DNA from: Legionella clemsonensis
GTDB taxonomy: Bacteria; Pseudomonadota; Gammaproteobacteria; Legionellales; Legionellaceae
Assembly: GCF_002240035.1 (NCBI RefSeq)
Contig: NZ_CP016397.1
Location: 2,568,501 to 2,632,500 of the forward strand
Length of the DNA: 64,000 bases
Direction: 5' to 3'
Notes under the pieces: generated by a model
The model's input: the letters and a program-made list of their open reading frames with translations, nothing else
Databases searched by the model: none
What the model was told of the DNA's origin: nothing
Position numbers and translations under genes: made by a program
Part shown: in pieces, positions 28,797 through 36,911 of the stretch
Numbering within the stretch: position 1 is the first letter of the stretch
Layout of the letters: each line of letters begins with the position of its first letter

Positions 28797-29423
28797 TCAT
28801 GCTCGCACCAGACTTAGGAAGGGTCTAATACCAAGTCCTGTTGCTTTAGAGTTGAATTCATTTAAATTAGGCGGTAAATGCTTTGGAGAATAGCTACTAT
28901 ATAATTCTCTAAGCGACTTATAAAAGTAATCGCCCATATCAATCAAGCCAAATAGGTTGTCACGATAGAATTTACGCAATCCTTCCACTTTTTCATCTGT
29001 TGCGAAGGAATACATAAAGCCAAAATTACCAATGGGTCTATAAATTGTCATTCCCACTGTAAAATGGTTGTTTTTTAGTTTAACTTTTTCAATTTTTTCG
29101 TTTTGATAATCCCACCATAACAGTGAGTTTTTATCCTCAAGTTTTGAATTAAAACAATGGTCATCAAGCCATAAATTTTGATGGAAGAGGTTGTATTCAA
29201 TATTGGGTGTAGTCGAAAAAGCGACTAATTCATGAGAAGGGTCTATACAAGCCATCCCCATATGTGTAATCCCATGCAATCCCTTCAGGTTTGAGAAGAC
29301 ATTTTTTATATATCGCCTGTTCTCAAACAGAATCTCTATAACTTTTGGATGCAACTTAATATTGTGCTTTTTAAGAGGCAAACACTCAAACTGTTTTAAC
29401 TCGTACATCATCATTAATTCCAT
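28797..29423 (-). CDS. Stand-alone sensor domain related to the nearby LuxR-type proteins
   Basis: The protein of about 205 residues has no helix-turn-helix. Its N-terminal half (VFSNLKGLHGITHMGMACID, then LVAFSTTPNIEYNLFHQ and a D about 10 residues on) can be lined up by eye with residues 20-75 of the LuxR-type proteins at 30242 and 35364 (MGLKHFVMYLIFNDG, TPLILSNVYPIILSYYQ). It therefore looks like the ligand- or signal-sensing half of such regulators without the DNA-binding half. It overlaps the XRE gene by 38 bases or somewhat less, depending on which of several ATG codons is used (29408-29423). Ligand is unknown. Confidence 0.7.
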   Translation of the reverse strand: MELMMMYELKQFECLPLKKHNIKLHPKVIEILFENRRYIKNVFSNLKGLHGITHMGMACIDPSHELVAFSTTPNIEYNLFHQNLWLDDHCFNSKLEDKNSLLWWDYQNEKIEKVKLKNNHFTVGMTIYRPIGNFGFMYSFATDEKVEGLRKFYRDNLFGLIDMGDYFYKSLRELYSSYSPKHLPPNLNEFNSKATGLGIRPFLSLVRA

Positions 29424-29895
29424 GAAAGCGTGTAATGGAGTTTATAGACAGGTCTATAACTTTTAAAATTTCCTTCGGGTCTGCCTCAATGTGCGTCGCA
29501 TCATGAATGATGTCCATAATATAGCTGATAAGCTCTTGTTTGTTTTTTGTAATATCAAAAAGGGTAGCGCAATTTGAAAGAATATATTCGAGTAAGCCAG
29601 GTTCTATTTGGATTAGATTTGTATGGCCAATATTATTAGGGATATCTCCTTCTTCGCCATATAGCAGCCAACCTGGAGAAACTTTCAGCCATTTTGCTAT
29701 TTTATAGGTAACATCAACATCAGGCAATGCTTCGCCTAAGACATAGCGCCTTGCCATTTGATGAGAGCAACCGCTAATTTCAGCCAATTTACTAATTCTG
29801 ACGCCCGCTTTGGATTTGGATGAGCCTAAATTTGCTTGTTGCATTAAAGCTATCAGCCTTCGAGCAAATCCACGAACAAAATGTTCTCTTTCCAA
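29386..29895 (-). CDS. XRE-family DNA-binding regulator
   Basis: The 169-residue protein starts at TTG 29895, preceded by a good AGGAG six bases upstream. Residues about 30-75 form a helix-turn-helix of the XRE/Cro type (RISKLAEISGCSHQMARRYV, then GEALPDVDVTYKIAKWLKV), followed by SPGWLLYGEEGD as in phage-like repressors. The C-terminal half is helical and unrecognised. It heads the operon XRE-sensor-def-MFS, and overlap with the sensor gene suggests the two work together. Repeats at 29908-29932 next to its promoter could be its operator. Confidence 0.85.
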   Translation of the reverse strand: MEREHFVRGFARRLIALMQQANLGSSKSKAGVRISKLAEISGCSHQMARRYVLGEALPDVDVTYKIAKWLKVSPGWLLYGEEGDIPNNIGHTNLIQIEPGLLEYILSNCATLFDITKNKQELISYIMDIIHDATHIEADPKEILKVIDLSINSITRFHGINDDVRVKTV

Positions 29896-30241
29896 CTGAG
29901 TCTCCTATCCAGTATAGAGTCCGTCCAGTATATCTTCATTGTTTATTGTGTTCAATAAATTCCATATTTATAAGACTGAAAATACAATGTTATTTTAAAT
30001 TTAATTTTTTCAACTTTAAGTTGATATTTAATGCAACTTAAAATAACATTTTATTTTACATGATGAACAAAGGAGGCTGCAGCACGATTCAGATAACGGT
30101 AATAGAGGCGTGATTGCTCTGTATATGAGCAAACAATAACAATAAAGGATCAATGGAGTTTTAAAATTTGTTGTTCATGACGACCTCAATTTAAGAATTA
30201 ATGGAAAGAAAACTAGTATCATAAAGGGAGCAATAATATCT
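29896..30241. promoter_or_regulatory. Divergent regulatory region between XRE operon and LuxR copy A
   Basis: This region of 346 bases has no gene. For the XRE operon (minus strand) it holds a -35 TTGAAC (29955-29950) and -10 TATACT (29932-29927) with 17-base spacing. A directly repeated TCCAGTATA lies at 29908-29916 and 29924-29932, the second overlapping the -10. Further on is a 13-base perfect inverted repeat AATGTTATTTTAA at 29986-29998 and 30038-30050, with a smaller palindrome (TCAACT/AGTTGA) between its arms. These are good candidates for operators of the XRE or LuxR proteins. Confidence 0.6.
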
Positions 30242-31145
30242 ATGAAAGATGTACCGTATATTTTAAGCCTGGCTTATAAAAAACAGATTGATGAAGTATG
30301 CAAACCACTGGGAAGGATGGGACTTAAGCATTTTGTGATGTATTTAATCTTCAATGATGGCACTCCCTTAATTCTGTCAAATGTCTATCCAATCATCCTC
30401 TCCTACTATCAAGAGGCCCTTTATAAAGAAGACTACACCTACACAGCAAGGCTTATTGACGCTGCTCGGGAAGGGTTTTACCTGTGTAATGAAGTGCAAT
30501 CTATTTCACCTCAATTTAAAGAGTTACTTGCAGAAAAATATAACATCCATCCAAATTATAATCTCGTAAGACGTTGTGCGGAATGTACTTTTATTTTTAG
30601 TGCGATACGAGACACACCTACCGAGGCAAGTCATCTTTTTTACAAGAAAACAATTGCTGCTTTTGAAAATTTTTGCGTTAATTTTGTGGATGCCTTTTTG
30701 GAATTAATCACTTTTTGTAACCCTAAGTACAAACTCTCCTTCATTTTGACCAATAAAAGCTTTCGGCATGCGGTGATTAAGGGCGGGTATGCTGAAAATA
30801 ACTTACTGTCTATGCGGGAACAGGAATGTTTATGGCTGACAGCCCAAGGAAAATCCGGTAAGCAAATTGCTCAGACTTTAAAAATTAGTCCTTACACCGT
30901 CGAAAAATATCTTAAAAATATCAGGCAAGTATTTAATTGTCATACAATCACGGAGGCCGTCGTTGAGGGTATACACCGAGGGATGATTGGGCGGATGAAT
31001 TTAAATAAAAATACCTTACATACCCTTAGTAGCAAACTAAATTTCGCCAGACCAATTATTGAAATAGAAGCAGCGTAATGTATATTCATTCCCGCGGAAA
31101 GAAGAACTTATTGTCAAATAGGCTTCTTCACTTCGATGATTGGAT
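30191..31145. repeat. 955-bp direct repeat, copy A (second copy 35313-36267)
   Basis: The segment covering the LuxR gene and its short flanks is repeated at a constant offset of 5122 bases. I saw only two base differences in the coding part (one changes Asn to Ser near residue 160, one is silent). The copy ends abruptly at 31145, where copy A joins the degraded purD fragment. Confidence 0.95.
30242..31078 (+). CDS. LuxR-type transcriptional regulator, copy A
   Basis: The 278-residue protein has an N-terminal sensor-like domain (about 1-180, MGLKHFVMYLIFNDGTPLIL) and a C-terminal LuxR/GerE helix-turn-helix at about 193-255 (LSMREQECLWLTAQGKSGKQ, then IAQTLKISPYTVEKYLKNIR). It lacks the recognisable acyl-homoserine lactone pocket signature, so the signal is unknown. 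GGGAG lies 11 bases before the ATG. The gene is nearly identical to the one at 35364. It is divergent from the XRE operon. Confidence 0.9.
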   Translation: MKDVPYILSLAYKKQIDEVCKPLGRMGLKHFVMYLIFNDGTPLILSNVYPIILSYYQEALYKEDYTYTARLIDAAREGFYLCNEVQSISPQFKELLAEKYNIHPNYNLVRRCAECTFIFSAIRDTPTEASHLFYKKTIAAFENFCVNFVDAFLELITFCNPKYKLSFILTNKSFRHAVIKGGYAENNLLSMREQECLWLTAQGKSGKQIAQTLKISPYTVEKYLKNIRQVFNCHTITEAVVEGIHRGMIGRMNLNKNTLHTLSSKLNFARPIIEIEAA

Positions 31146-31154
31146 CCCCGCTTT

Positions 31155-31854
31155 CCTTTTAAAGAATTGGGTGAAAATAATTATATGATAAAAGAGGATG
31201 GTCTCATGGGGGGAAGGGCGTGAAAATTGCCAGAGAACATCTACACTCGTTCGATGGAGCTTTGGCTTACTATCAGAACATTTTTACGAAGGATCAATCT
31301 CTCATTATTGAAGAAAAATTAATTGGTCTGGAATTTTCGTTCATGTGCTTTGCTGATGGTGAGCGTCTTATTCCCAGCCTTTGGTCAGGATCATAAACGG
31401 GCCCATAATGGGGACCAAGGACCAATACAGGAGGAATGAGAAGTTACAGCGACAGTAACCATAGTCTGCCTTTTTGACCCCGTGCTATGGTAATTGAAGT
31501 GAAAATCAGGTGGAAGAGAAAGCTATTGCCACAGGAGCCAGAACCGCAGCTTATGTTGGTATAGCAAATAGTATTTTTGCAGCTGAAAAACTTGCTGAAG
31601 ATGCCATTACTCTGTTTACCTATTTAACCGCTGCTCAAGAGGCAGGTGTTGAAGTCTTTATCACAGCTGCCCATCTACCAGGCATTGTGGCTGCAAAAAC
31701 GCTGCTGCCCGTATTAGGAGTTCCCATGCCTTCCTCCACGTTTACTGATGGTCTGGATGCACTGCTTTCCATTGTCCAAATGCCAGCAGGCATCCCCGTG
31801 GCACTCTGGCAGTGGGCAAAGCAGGCGCCATTAAGGCTGCGATTAAAGGTTAAT
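31155..31854 (+). pseudogene. Degraded purD-purE copy (chimeric pseudogene)
   Basis: The sequence follows purD from about 24656 to 24994, jumps to about 25199, then 25369 to about 25465, then jumps into purE at about 26295 and runs to the purE stop; purN is missing. Frameshifts and in-frame stops are frequent, for example GGAATGAG where purD has GGAATGGG. A 129-residue open frame at 31510-31899 is a chance fusion of purD and purE pieces and not a gene. The true purD and purE are intact at 24250-26650, so this copy is dispensable and decaying. Confidence 0.93.
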
Positions 31855-32712
31855 TTACTTCAAATTATTGGATGGTACATTAAAGTAACTCGTATTTAAA
31901 CAAAATCTTATGTCGCTATTTTTTATTTTGTTTAATAGTTGAGTTAAACTGTAAGTACCATTTCTTTCCACTGCATTTAAAATTAATGAATCAATAGTTC
32001 GGGATTTTAAATTAAGGAATGTGGCAATTTCTTTTCTTGAGTATCCTTGAATCAAGAAACAGCATACTTGATATTCCCGATCTGTTAAATAGTCATCTCT
32101 TTTCACTAAGTCGAAATAGTATTTATTGCTCCGGAGCATAACTGGGTTTAAATTTGGAGGATCACAATTGTTTATTCTTAGACCTTGAATTGTAATTGCT
32201 TCTTTTTCTGCTCTTATAATCAATTTTTCAGCTTTTTCATAATAGTAAAATATGAAATGCTCCAAATATGGTATAAGGTTTATATAGGTACTCTTTTGGA
32301 GGTTATTTTTTTCATTTGTCCCAAACACAAACGCCTCATAAATTCCATTTTTAACACTTACTATCTGGAATAGATTTCTTATATCAAAATTATCTCTAGA
32401 ATCAACAAGTTTATTGAAGGCGATTTTATACATTTCAGGATTTTTTATTGTGCTTACAATATCTTCTGCAAATAAATGTCTTTCATATTGCAATTTACTG
32501 AAATCAAAATTGAGGGCTCCAGATATCTCCTTTTCCAATATAGATCTAGCTCGATTATCATCTGTAGAAAGCCATGCGATTTTTCCACAATCATAAAGTC
32601 TTACATGTTCAAAATAAGAAAGACCTCTATCTAACAAGGGAGCAGCAATTTTTAACATATCTTGAGAACAAGAAATAGATATGTGACCTTTGGATATTAC
32701 TCTAGTCATCAA
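31855..32712 (-). CDS. LuxR-type transcriptional regulator, divergent paralog
   Basis: The protein of about 284 residues has an N-terminal sensor-like region and a C-terminal LuxR/GerE helix-turn-helix ([20 protein letters not shown], then [18 protein letters not shown]). It is clearly different in sequence from the duplicated pair but has the same architecture. The start is a choice of adjacent ATG codons at 32712 or 32709. Its 3' end is the intact form of the remnant after purE (26651-26818). It is divergent from the oxidoreductase gene 82 bases away and may control it. Confidence 0.88.
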   Translation of the reverse strand: MMTRVISKGHISISCSQDMLKIAAPLLDRGLSYFEHVRLYDCGKIAWLSTDDNRARSILEKEISGALNFDFSKLQYERHLFAEDIVSTIKNPEMYKIAFNKLVDSRDNFDIRNLFQIVSVKNGIYEAFVFGTNEKNNLQKSTYINLIPYLEHFIFYYYEKAEKLIIRAEKEAITIQGLRINNCDPPNLNPVMLRSNKYYFDLVKRDDYLTDREYQVCCFLIQGYSRKEIATFLNLKSRTIDSLILNAVERNGTYSLTQLLNKIKNSDIRFCLNTSYFNVPSNNLK

Positions 32713-32794
32713 TGAACGTATATTGTAGCATTCAGGTTTTTTAAATCATACATTATCATTAAATTGCCGACAATCATCCATTAGGGAAAGAGAA

Positions 32795-33781
32795 ATGATA
32801 TCAACCATTGCAGTTGTTGGACTAGGACAGATGGGAACTTCTTATACTAGACATGCCAGTACAATCGCAGACAAAGTCATCTGTTTCGATTACGATGAAA
32901 ATCAGCGCGCGACATTTAAAGACAGGATACAAAGCTTTCATAATCCATTTGATGGATTAAACGAATGCAATGTAAATACAGAAACTATAAGAATTGTTGA
33001 TGACTTAGACTTAGTTTGGAAATATGATCCGGATCTCACCATTATAACAACGCATAAAGATAGCCATTGCTTTTATTCCTGTTTAGCCATGAAGAATAAT
33101 AGTCATGTACTCACAGAAAAGCCATTATGTATGAATTTAGAAGAAGCAAAAAAAATACAGGCTATATCTTCTCAATTAGAGAAAAAAGTATTTATAGGTT
33201 TTTCCTTACATGCTACCCCTGCCTTTATAAAGTTAAAAGAACACTTATCAGTTAATAAAAAAGGGAAAATTAAACTCTATCAAGTCTATAGAATAGGAGC
33301 AGTACCAGAAGATTATATGGATAGCGTTTCAGTTCGATTTGACTTGCTATCTCATGATACCGATTTTTGTCTACAATTGTTCAAGTTTCCGCAGCATACA
33401 CGGGTTAACGAAGTGGATGCCCGCTCTTGTAATAAGCTATGGCAATATGATGGATTTGAGGTAGAAATGATCGGTAGAATGCCTATTACACACCCTAATG
33501 GATTCGAATATGGCTATAAACTTATTTATCAGGATGGGAATTATCTTGAATTTTCAAGTAAACAATCAAATTCTCTGTTTATGAAAAACGTTAGGAATAA
33601 CATCATCGACATCATACCGCTCGAAATTACATCACCCTGTAAAATGATTTTAGAAAAATCAGTTAATTCAATTATTAAGGACAGCTATGAATGCTACTTA
33701 AATCATGAGCTATCCATTCTGAAAGGAGTGAACTGTATGGCGATGCTTAGTCATGATCATAAGTCTGGAATAGATGATTAA
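32795..33781 (+). CDS. Gfo/Idh/MocA family oxidoreductase
   Basis: The 328-residue protein has an N-terminal Rossmann domain (IAVVGLGQMGTSYTRHAS) and the family EKPL motif in HVLTEKPLCMNLEEAKKIQ, which contributes the conserved lysine-proline of the active site. The C-terminal domain carries LLSHDTDFCLQLF, where the SHDTD segment resembles the catalytic DxxxH region. Family members oxidise or reduce sugars, inositols or related compounds with NAD(P). Substrate is unknown. It overlaps the following sodium:solute symporter gene by 8 bases, suggesting import and processing of one compound. Confidence 0.85.
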   Translation: MISTIAVVGLGQMGTSYTRHASTIADKVICFDYDENQRATFKDRIQSFHNPFDGLNECNVNTETIRIVDDLDLVWKYDPDLTIITTHKDSHCFYSCLAMKNNSHVLTEKPLCMNLEEAKKIQAISSQLEKKVFIGFSLHATPAFIKLKEHLSVNKKGKIKLYQVYRIGAVPEDYMDSVSVRFDLLSHDTDFCLQLFKFPQHTRVNEVDARSCNKLWQYDGFEVEMIGRMPITHPNGFEYGYKLIYQDGNYLEFSSKQSNSLFMKNVRNNIIDIIPLEITSPCKMILEKSVNSIIKDSYECYLNHELSILKGVNCMAMLSHDHKSGIDD

Positions 33782-35141
33782 TTTAATTACTGCTGTTCTC
33801 TTTTTATTTGCCTTTGTGTATATTTCGCAAGCAAAAAAAGCAAACACTCAAATTGAATATGTTACTGCCGGGAAAAAAACTAAATTATTGCCATTAATCG
33901 CAACCTTGGTAATGACAGAAATCAATCCCATGGCGTTAATAGCCATGTCTGCATTAGGATATATGGCAGGGTATTGGGCTTTATCTATGGCGTTTATTGC
34001 ATTTTTAGCTCCACTACTCGCTTCACTTACCACATCTAAAAAATGGAAAAATTTTAATTCTACGTGTATATCAACATTATTTGATAGATATTTAGGTTAT
34101 ACAATAGGGAATATTGTTCGTTTTATTCTTATAATATCATTAATTATTTTGAATGCTACTTATGTTAAAGGCATTATTATCTTTTCAAAAATAATTTTGC
34201 CTGAACTTTCAATTTATATATCAATATCAACCATACTATTGTTTTGTATATTCTCAGTTTTAAAAAAAGGCTTAAGTGGAATTATTCGCATGGATATAAT
34301 TGGATTTGTACTCACAGTCATTTTTTTATTGATTTGCTTAATATTCAGTTATTACTATAGTCATCTCACATTCAGTGAGAATGAGATTAGACATTTTAAT
34401 GATTTAAGAGTTTTACCAGTTAAATATTTGATTGCCATTTTCTTTTTACAATTGATTATGTACAGCATTGCTCCCTGGTGGGGGCAAAAGATATTTTCAG
34501 CCAACAGTACAAAAACTGCTTACAAAGCAACCATTTATTCAGCTTTCATATTGTTTATATTATATTCCTCCATCATCTTATCGGCAATTTATCTAAAAGA
34601 ATATGGAGTTATTTTAAAAGATTCCGATTTTGCTTTTCCTATGATAATAACTACATTTACTCCTACAGAATTCACTTCCTTTTACGTGCTTACATTTTTT
34701 TATATCGCTACGACAACAATTTGTGGAGTATGGAGTGCAATGTCAGGAATGATTACTTCAGGATTCCTTAGAAAAAATAATGAAGAATCCCCTAAGCTTA
34801 ACTATATTATTTGGGTAATACTCGGTGCTATCACTTATTATATAGCAATGAATAATATAGACAGCGTTTTACATGCTGCCGTGTTAGCTGTTATGCAAAT
34901 ATGTAGTATCTATTTTTCAGTAATTGCAATATTTTATTTTGAAAGAATATCTAAATCTGGCTCTCTAATCAGTATATTTCTAAGCATTTTTATAGGCTAT
35001 ACATCATATATATTATTAGGAGAAGAAGGAAATTATCTTTGGTTTTGGGTAATTATTGGAATCCCTACTATGTTTATTTCGGGATATATAGCCTCAGGTT
35101 TTTCAAATGTTTTCAGCTCAGAAATTATTAAAAAAATATAA
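33774..35141 (+). CDS. Sodium:solute symporter (SSS) family protein
   Basis: The 455-residue protein has about 12-13 hydrophobic helices. An N-terminal helix and YVTAGKKTKLLPLIATLVMT with EINPMALIAMSALGYMAGYW resemble the first helices of SSS transporters (PutP, PanF, NanT-like group). The central APWWGQKIFSA stretch corresponds to the conserved region around helix 7. Substrate is not predictable. Base composition is strongly AT-rich. Translational overlap with the oxidoreductase gene suggests a two-gene uptake and conversion unit controlled by the adjacent LuxR-type proteins. Confidence 0.8.
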   Translation: MINLITAVLFLFAFVYISQAKKANTQIEYVTAGKKTKLLPLIATLVMTEINPMALIAMSALGYMAGYWALSMAFIAFLAPLLASLTTSKKWKNFNSTCISTLFDRYLGYTIGNIVRFILIISLIILNATYVKGIIIFSKIILPELSIYISISTILLFCIFSVLKKGLSGIIRMDIIGFVLTVIFLLICLIFSYYYSHLTFSENEIRHFNDLRVLPVKYLIAIFFLQLIMYSIAPWWGQKIFSANSTKTAYKATIYSAFILFILYSSIILSAIYLKEYGVILKDSDFAFPMIITTFTPTEFTSFYVLTFFYIATTTICGVWSAMSGMITSGFLRKNNEESPKLNYIIWVILGAITYYIAMNNIDSVLHAAVLAVMQICSIYFSVIAIFYFERISKSGSLISIFLSIFIGYTSYILLGEEGNYLWFWVIIGIPTMFISGYIASGFSNVFSSEIIKKI

Positions 35142-35312
35142 AAATTTTATTGTATAAAATTACCATTGAACTTGTAAATAGTATTTTTTGACAAAGTAAT
35201 ACATCGAATAAAATCTTATAATTAACTTGAAACCCATTTTTTATAAATGTTTTTTCAAAACCATTCGTTCAAATATTACTAAGTATCTCAATAATAAATT
35301 TGGCGACTTCAA

Positions 35313-36267
35313 TTAAGAATTAATGGAAAGAAAACTAGTATCATAAAGGGAGCAATAATATCTATGAAAGATGTACCGTATATTTTAAGCCTGGCTTATA
35401 AAAAACAGATTGATGAAGTATGCAAACCACTGGGAAGGATGGGACTTAAGCATTTTGTGATGTATTTAATCTTCAATGATGGCACTCCCTTAATTCTGTC
35501 AAATGTCTATCCAATCATCCTCTCCTACTATCAAGAGGCCCTTTATAAAGAAGACTACACCTACACAGCAAGGCTTATTGACGCTGCTCGGGAAGGGTTT
35601 TACCTGTGTAATGAAGTGCAATCTATTTCACCTCAATTTAAAGAGTTACTTGCAGAAAAATATAACATCCATCCAAATTATAATCTCGTAAGACGTTGTG
35701 CGGAATGTACTTTTATTTTTAGTGCGATACGAGACACACCTACCGAGGCAAGTCATCTTTTTTACAAGAAAACAATTGCTGCTTTTGAAAATTTTTGCGT
35801 TAATTTTGTGGATGCCTTTTTGGAATTAATCACTTTTTGTAGCCCTAAGTACAAACTCTCCTTCATTTTGACCAATAAAAGCTTTCGGCATGCGGTGATT
35901 AAGGGCGGGTATGCTGAAAATAACTTACTGTCTATGCGGGAACAGGAATGTTTATGGCTGACAGCCCAAGGAAAATCCGGTAAGCAAATTGCTCAGACTT
36001 TAAAAATTAGTCCTTACACCGTCGAAAAATATCTTAAAAATATCAGGCAAGTATTTAATTGTCATACAATTACGGAGGCCGTCGTTGAGGGTATACACCG
36101 AGGGATGATTGGGCGGATGAATTTAAATAAAAATACCTTACATACCCTTAGTAGCAAACTAAATTTCGCCAGACCAATTATTGAAATAGAAGCAGCGTAA
36201 TGTATATTCATTCCCGCGGAAAGAAGAACTTATTGTCAAATAGGCTTCTTCACTTCGATGATTGGAT
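35313..36267. repeat. 955-bp direct repeat, copy B
   Basis: This is the second copy of 30191-31145. Upstream, weak similarity continues a few bases further (GACTTCAA versus GACCTCAA). Downstream, copy B continues into the second arm of a palindrome (to 36290) that copy A has lost. Copy B therefore looks like the original downstream context and copy A like the truncated derivative. Confidence 0.95.
35364..36200 (+). CDS. LuxR-type transcriptional regulator, copy B
   Basis: The 278-residue product is identical to that of 30242-31078 except for Asn to Ser in ITFCSPKYK. The same GGGAG ribosome binding site and roughly 50 bases of leader are duplicated with it, but promoter regions further upstream differ. 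The two copies may therefore be expressed under different conditions. C-terminal LuxR/GerE helix-turn-helix as in copy A. Confidence 0.9.
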   Translation: MKDVPYILSLAYKKQIDEVCKPLGRMGLKHFVMYLIFNDGTPLILSNVYPIILSYYQEALYKEDYTYTARLIDAAREGFYLCNEVQSISPQFKELLAEKYNIHPNYNLVRRCAECTFIFSAIRDTPTEASHLFYKKTIAAFENFCVNFVDAFLELITFCSPKYKLSFILTNKSFRHAVIKGGYAENNLLSMREQECLWLTAQGKSGKQIAQTLKISPYTVEKYLKNIRQVFNCHTITEAVVEGIHRGMIGRMNLNKNTLHTLSSKLNFARPIIEIEAA

Positions 36268-36290
36268 GGATTCCGTCTGCGCGGGAATGA
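36208..36290. repeat. Palindromic TTCCCGCG element (REP-like)
   Basis: Arms TCATTCCCGCG (36208-36218) and CGCGGGAATGA (36280-36290) are perfect 11-base inverted repeats about 60 bases apart. The right side, read on the minus strand, begins GTCATTCCCGCG and continues toward GGAATCCATCC, the typical form of dispersed intergenic palindromes in many proteobacteria. Only the left arm remains behind copy A (about 31086-31096). Confidence 0.65.
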
Positions 36291-36345
36291 CATTAATTAA
36301 TAGTAAAAAGACAGGAGACTATTACCTAAAATAATGGTCTGCGAA

Positions 36346-36759
36346 CTAGTCAAAAACGGTTAAACCTTTACCCAATTCACATCGAATTTGATAGTTACTC
36401 ACTTTCTTATAATTTTTGGCTTTCATAACAGTGATATCAAGCAATGCCAACCCATTGTCTTGTAAATTATATTTGCTAAAGGTAGAGGTCGCTTTATTAG
36501 GTAATGAGGGCTCATTTAACGAGAAATGATTATCTGATGCAGTAATGCGTTTTCCACCGATAAGCATCACGGCATTTGGTTTAATGGCTGTAACAATATC
36601 GGGTAAATTAATTTCTGAACTGCAGTGTTTGATTGTCCAAACAAAAGTTAACTGTTTTCCATTTACCACGGCATTGGCAATCTCTGAGAATGAGCTTAAC
36701 TCTCCTGCATAACTTCCAATGCTTATTATAGCAAGTACGGTAATAAGAAATTTCTTCAT
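36346..36759 (-). CDS. VirK-like exported protein
   Basis: The 137-residue protein has a clear signal peptide (MKKFLITVLAIISIGSYAG) and a mature part of about 117 residues. FSEIANAVVNGKQLTFVWTI, then KHCSSEINLP and a C-terminal YQIRCELGKGLTVF give the layout of the small VirK family (an N-terminal helix, a K/R-containing strand, a first cysteine and a second cysteine near the end). VirK proteins are linked to virulence in plant and animal pathogens without a known biochemical role. The assignment is by pattern and is moderately sure. Confidence 0.6.
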   Translation of the reverse strand: MKKFLITVLAIISIGSYAGELSSFSEIANAVVNGKQLTFVWTIKHCSSEINLPDIVTAIKPNAVMLIGGKRITASDNHFSLNEPSLPNKATSTFSKYNLQDNGLALLDITVMKAKNYKKVSNYQIRCELGKGLTVFD

Positions 36760-36911
36760 GGTGATCCTCTTCTAAATTATCCTTTCTTGAATACGCTGCA
36801 GTATTGCAGCGTTTGTATTGTAATCTTAACTGTACAAAAAATCTCTGACTTATCAGCATCCTTATTTATCTGCTACACTCAATAGTTCAACCGTTAGATA
36901 AAGGACTATCT

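Noticed and set aside
31510-31899. Open frame of 129 residues resembling PurD then PurE
   Set aside because: It is a chance fusion inside the degraded purD-purE copy; both parents are intact upstream and the flanking parts have frameshifts.
26651-36290. Insertion sequence or phage explaining the rearrangements
   Set aside because: No transposase, integrase, tRNA attachment site or terminal inverted repeats were found; homologous recombination and slippage explain what is seen.
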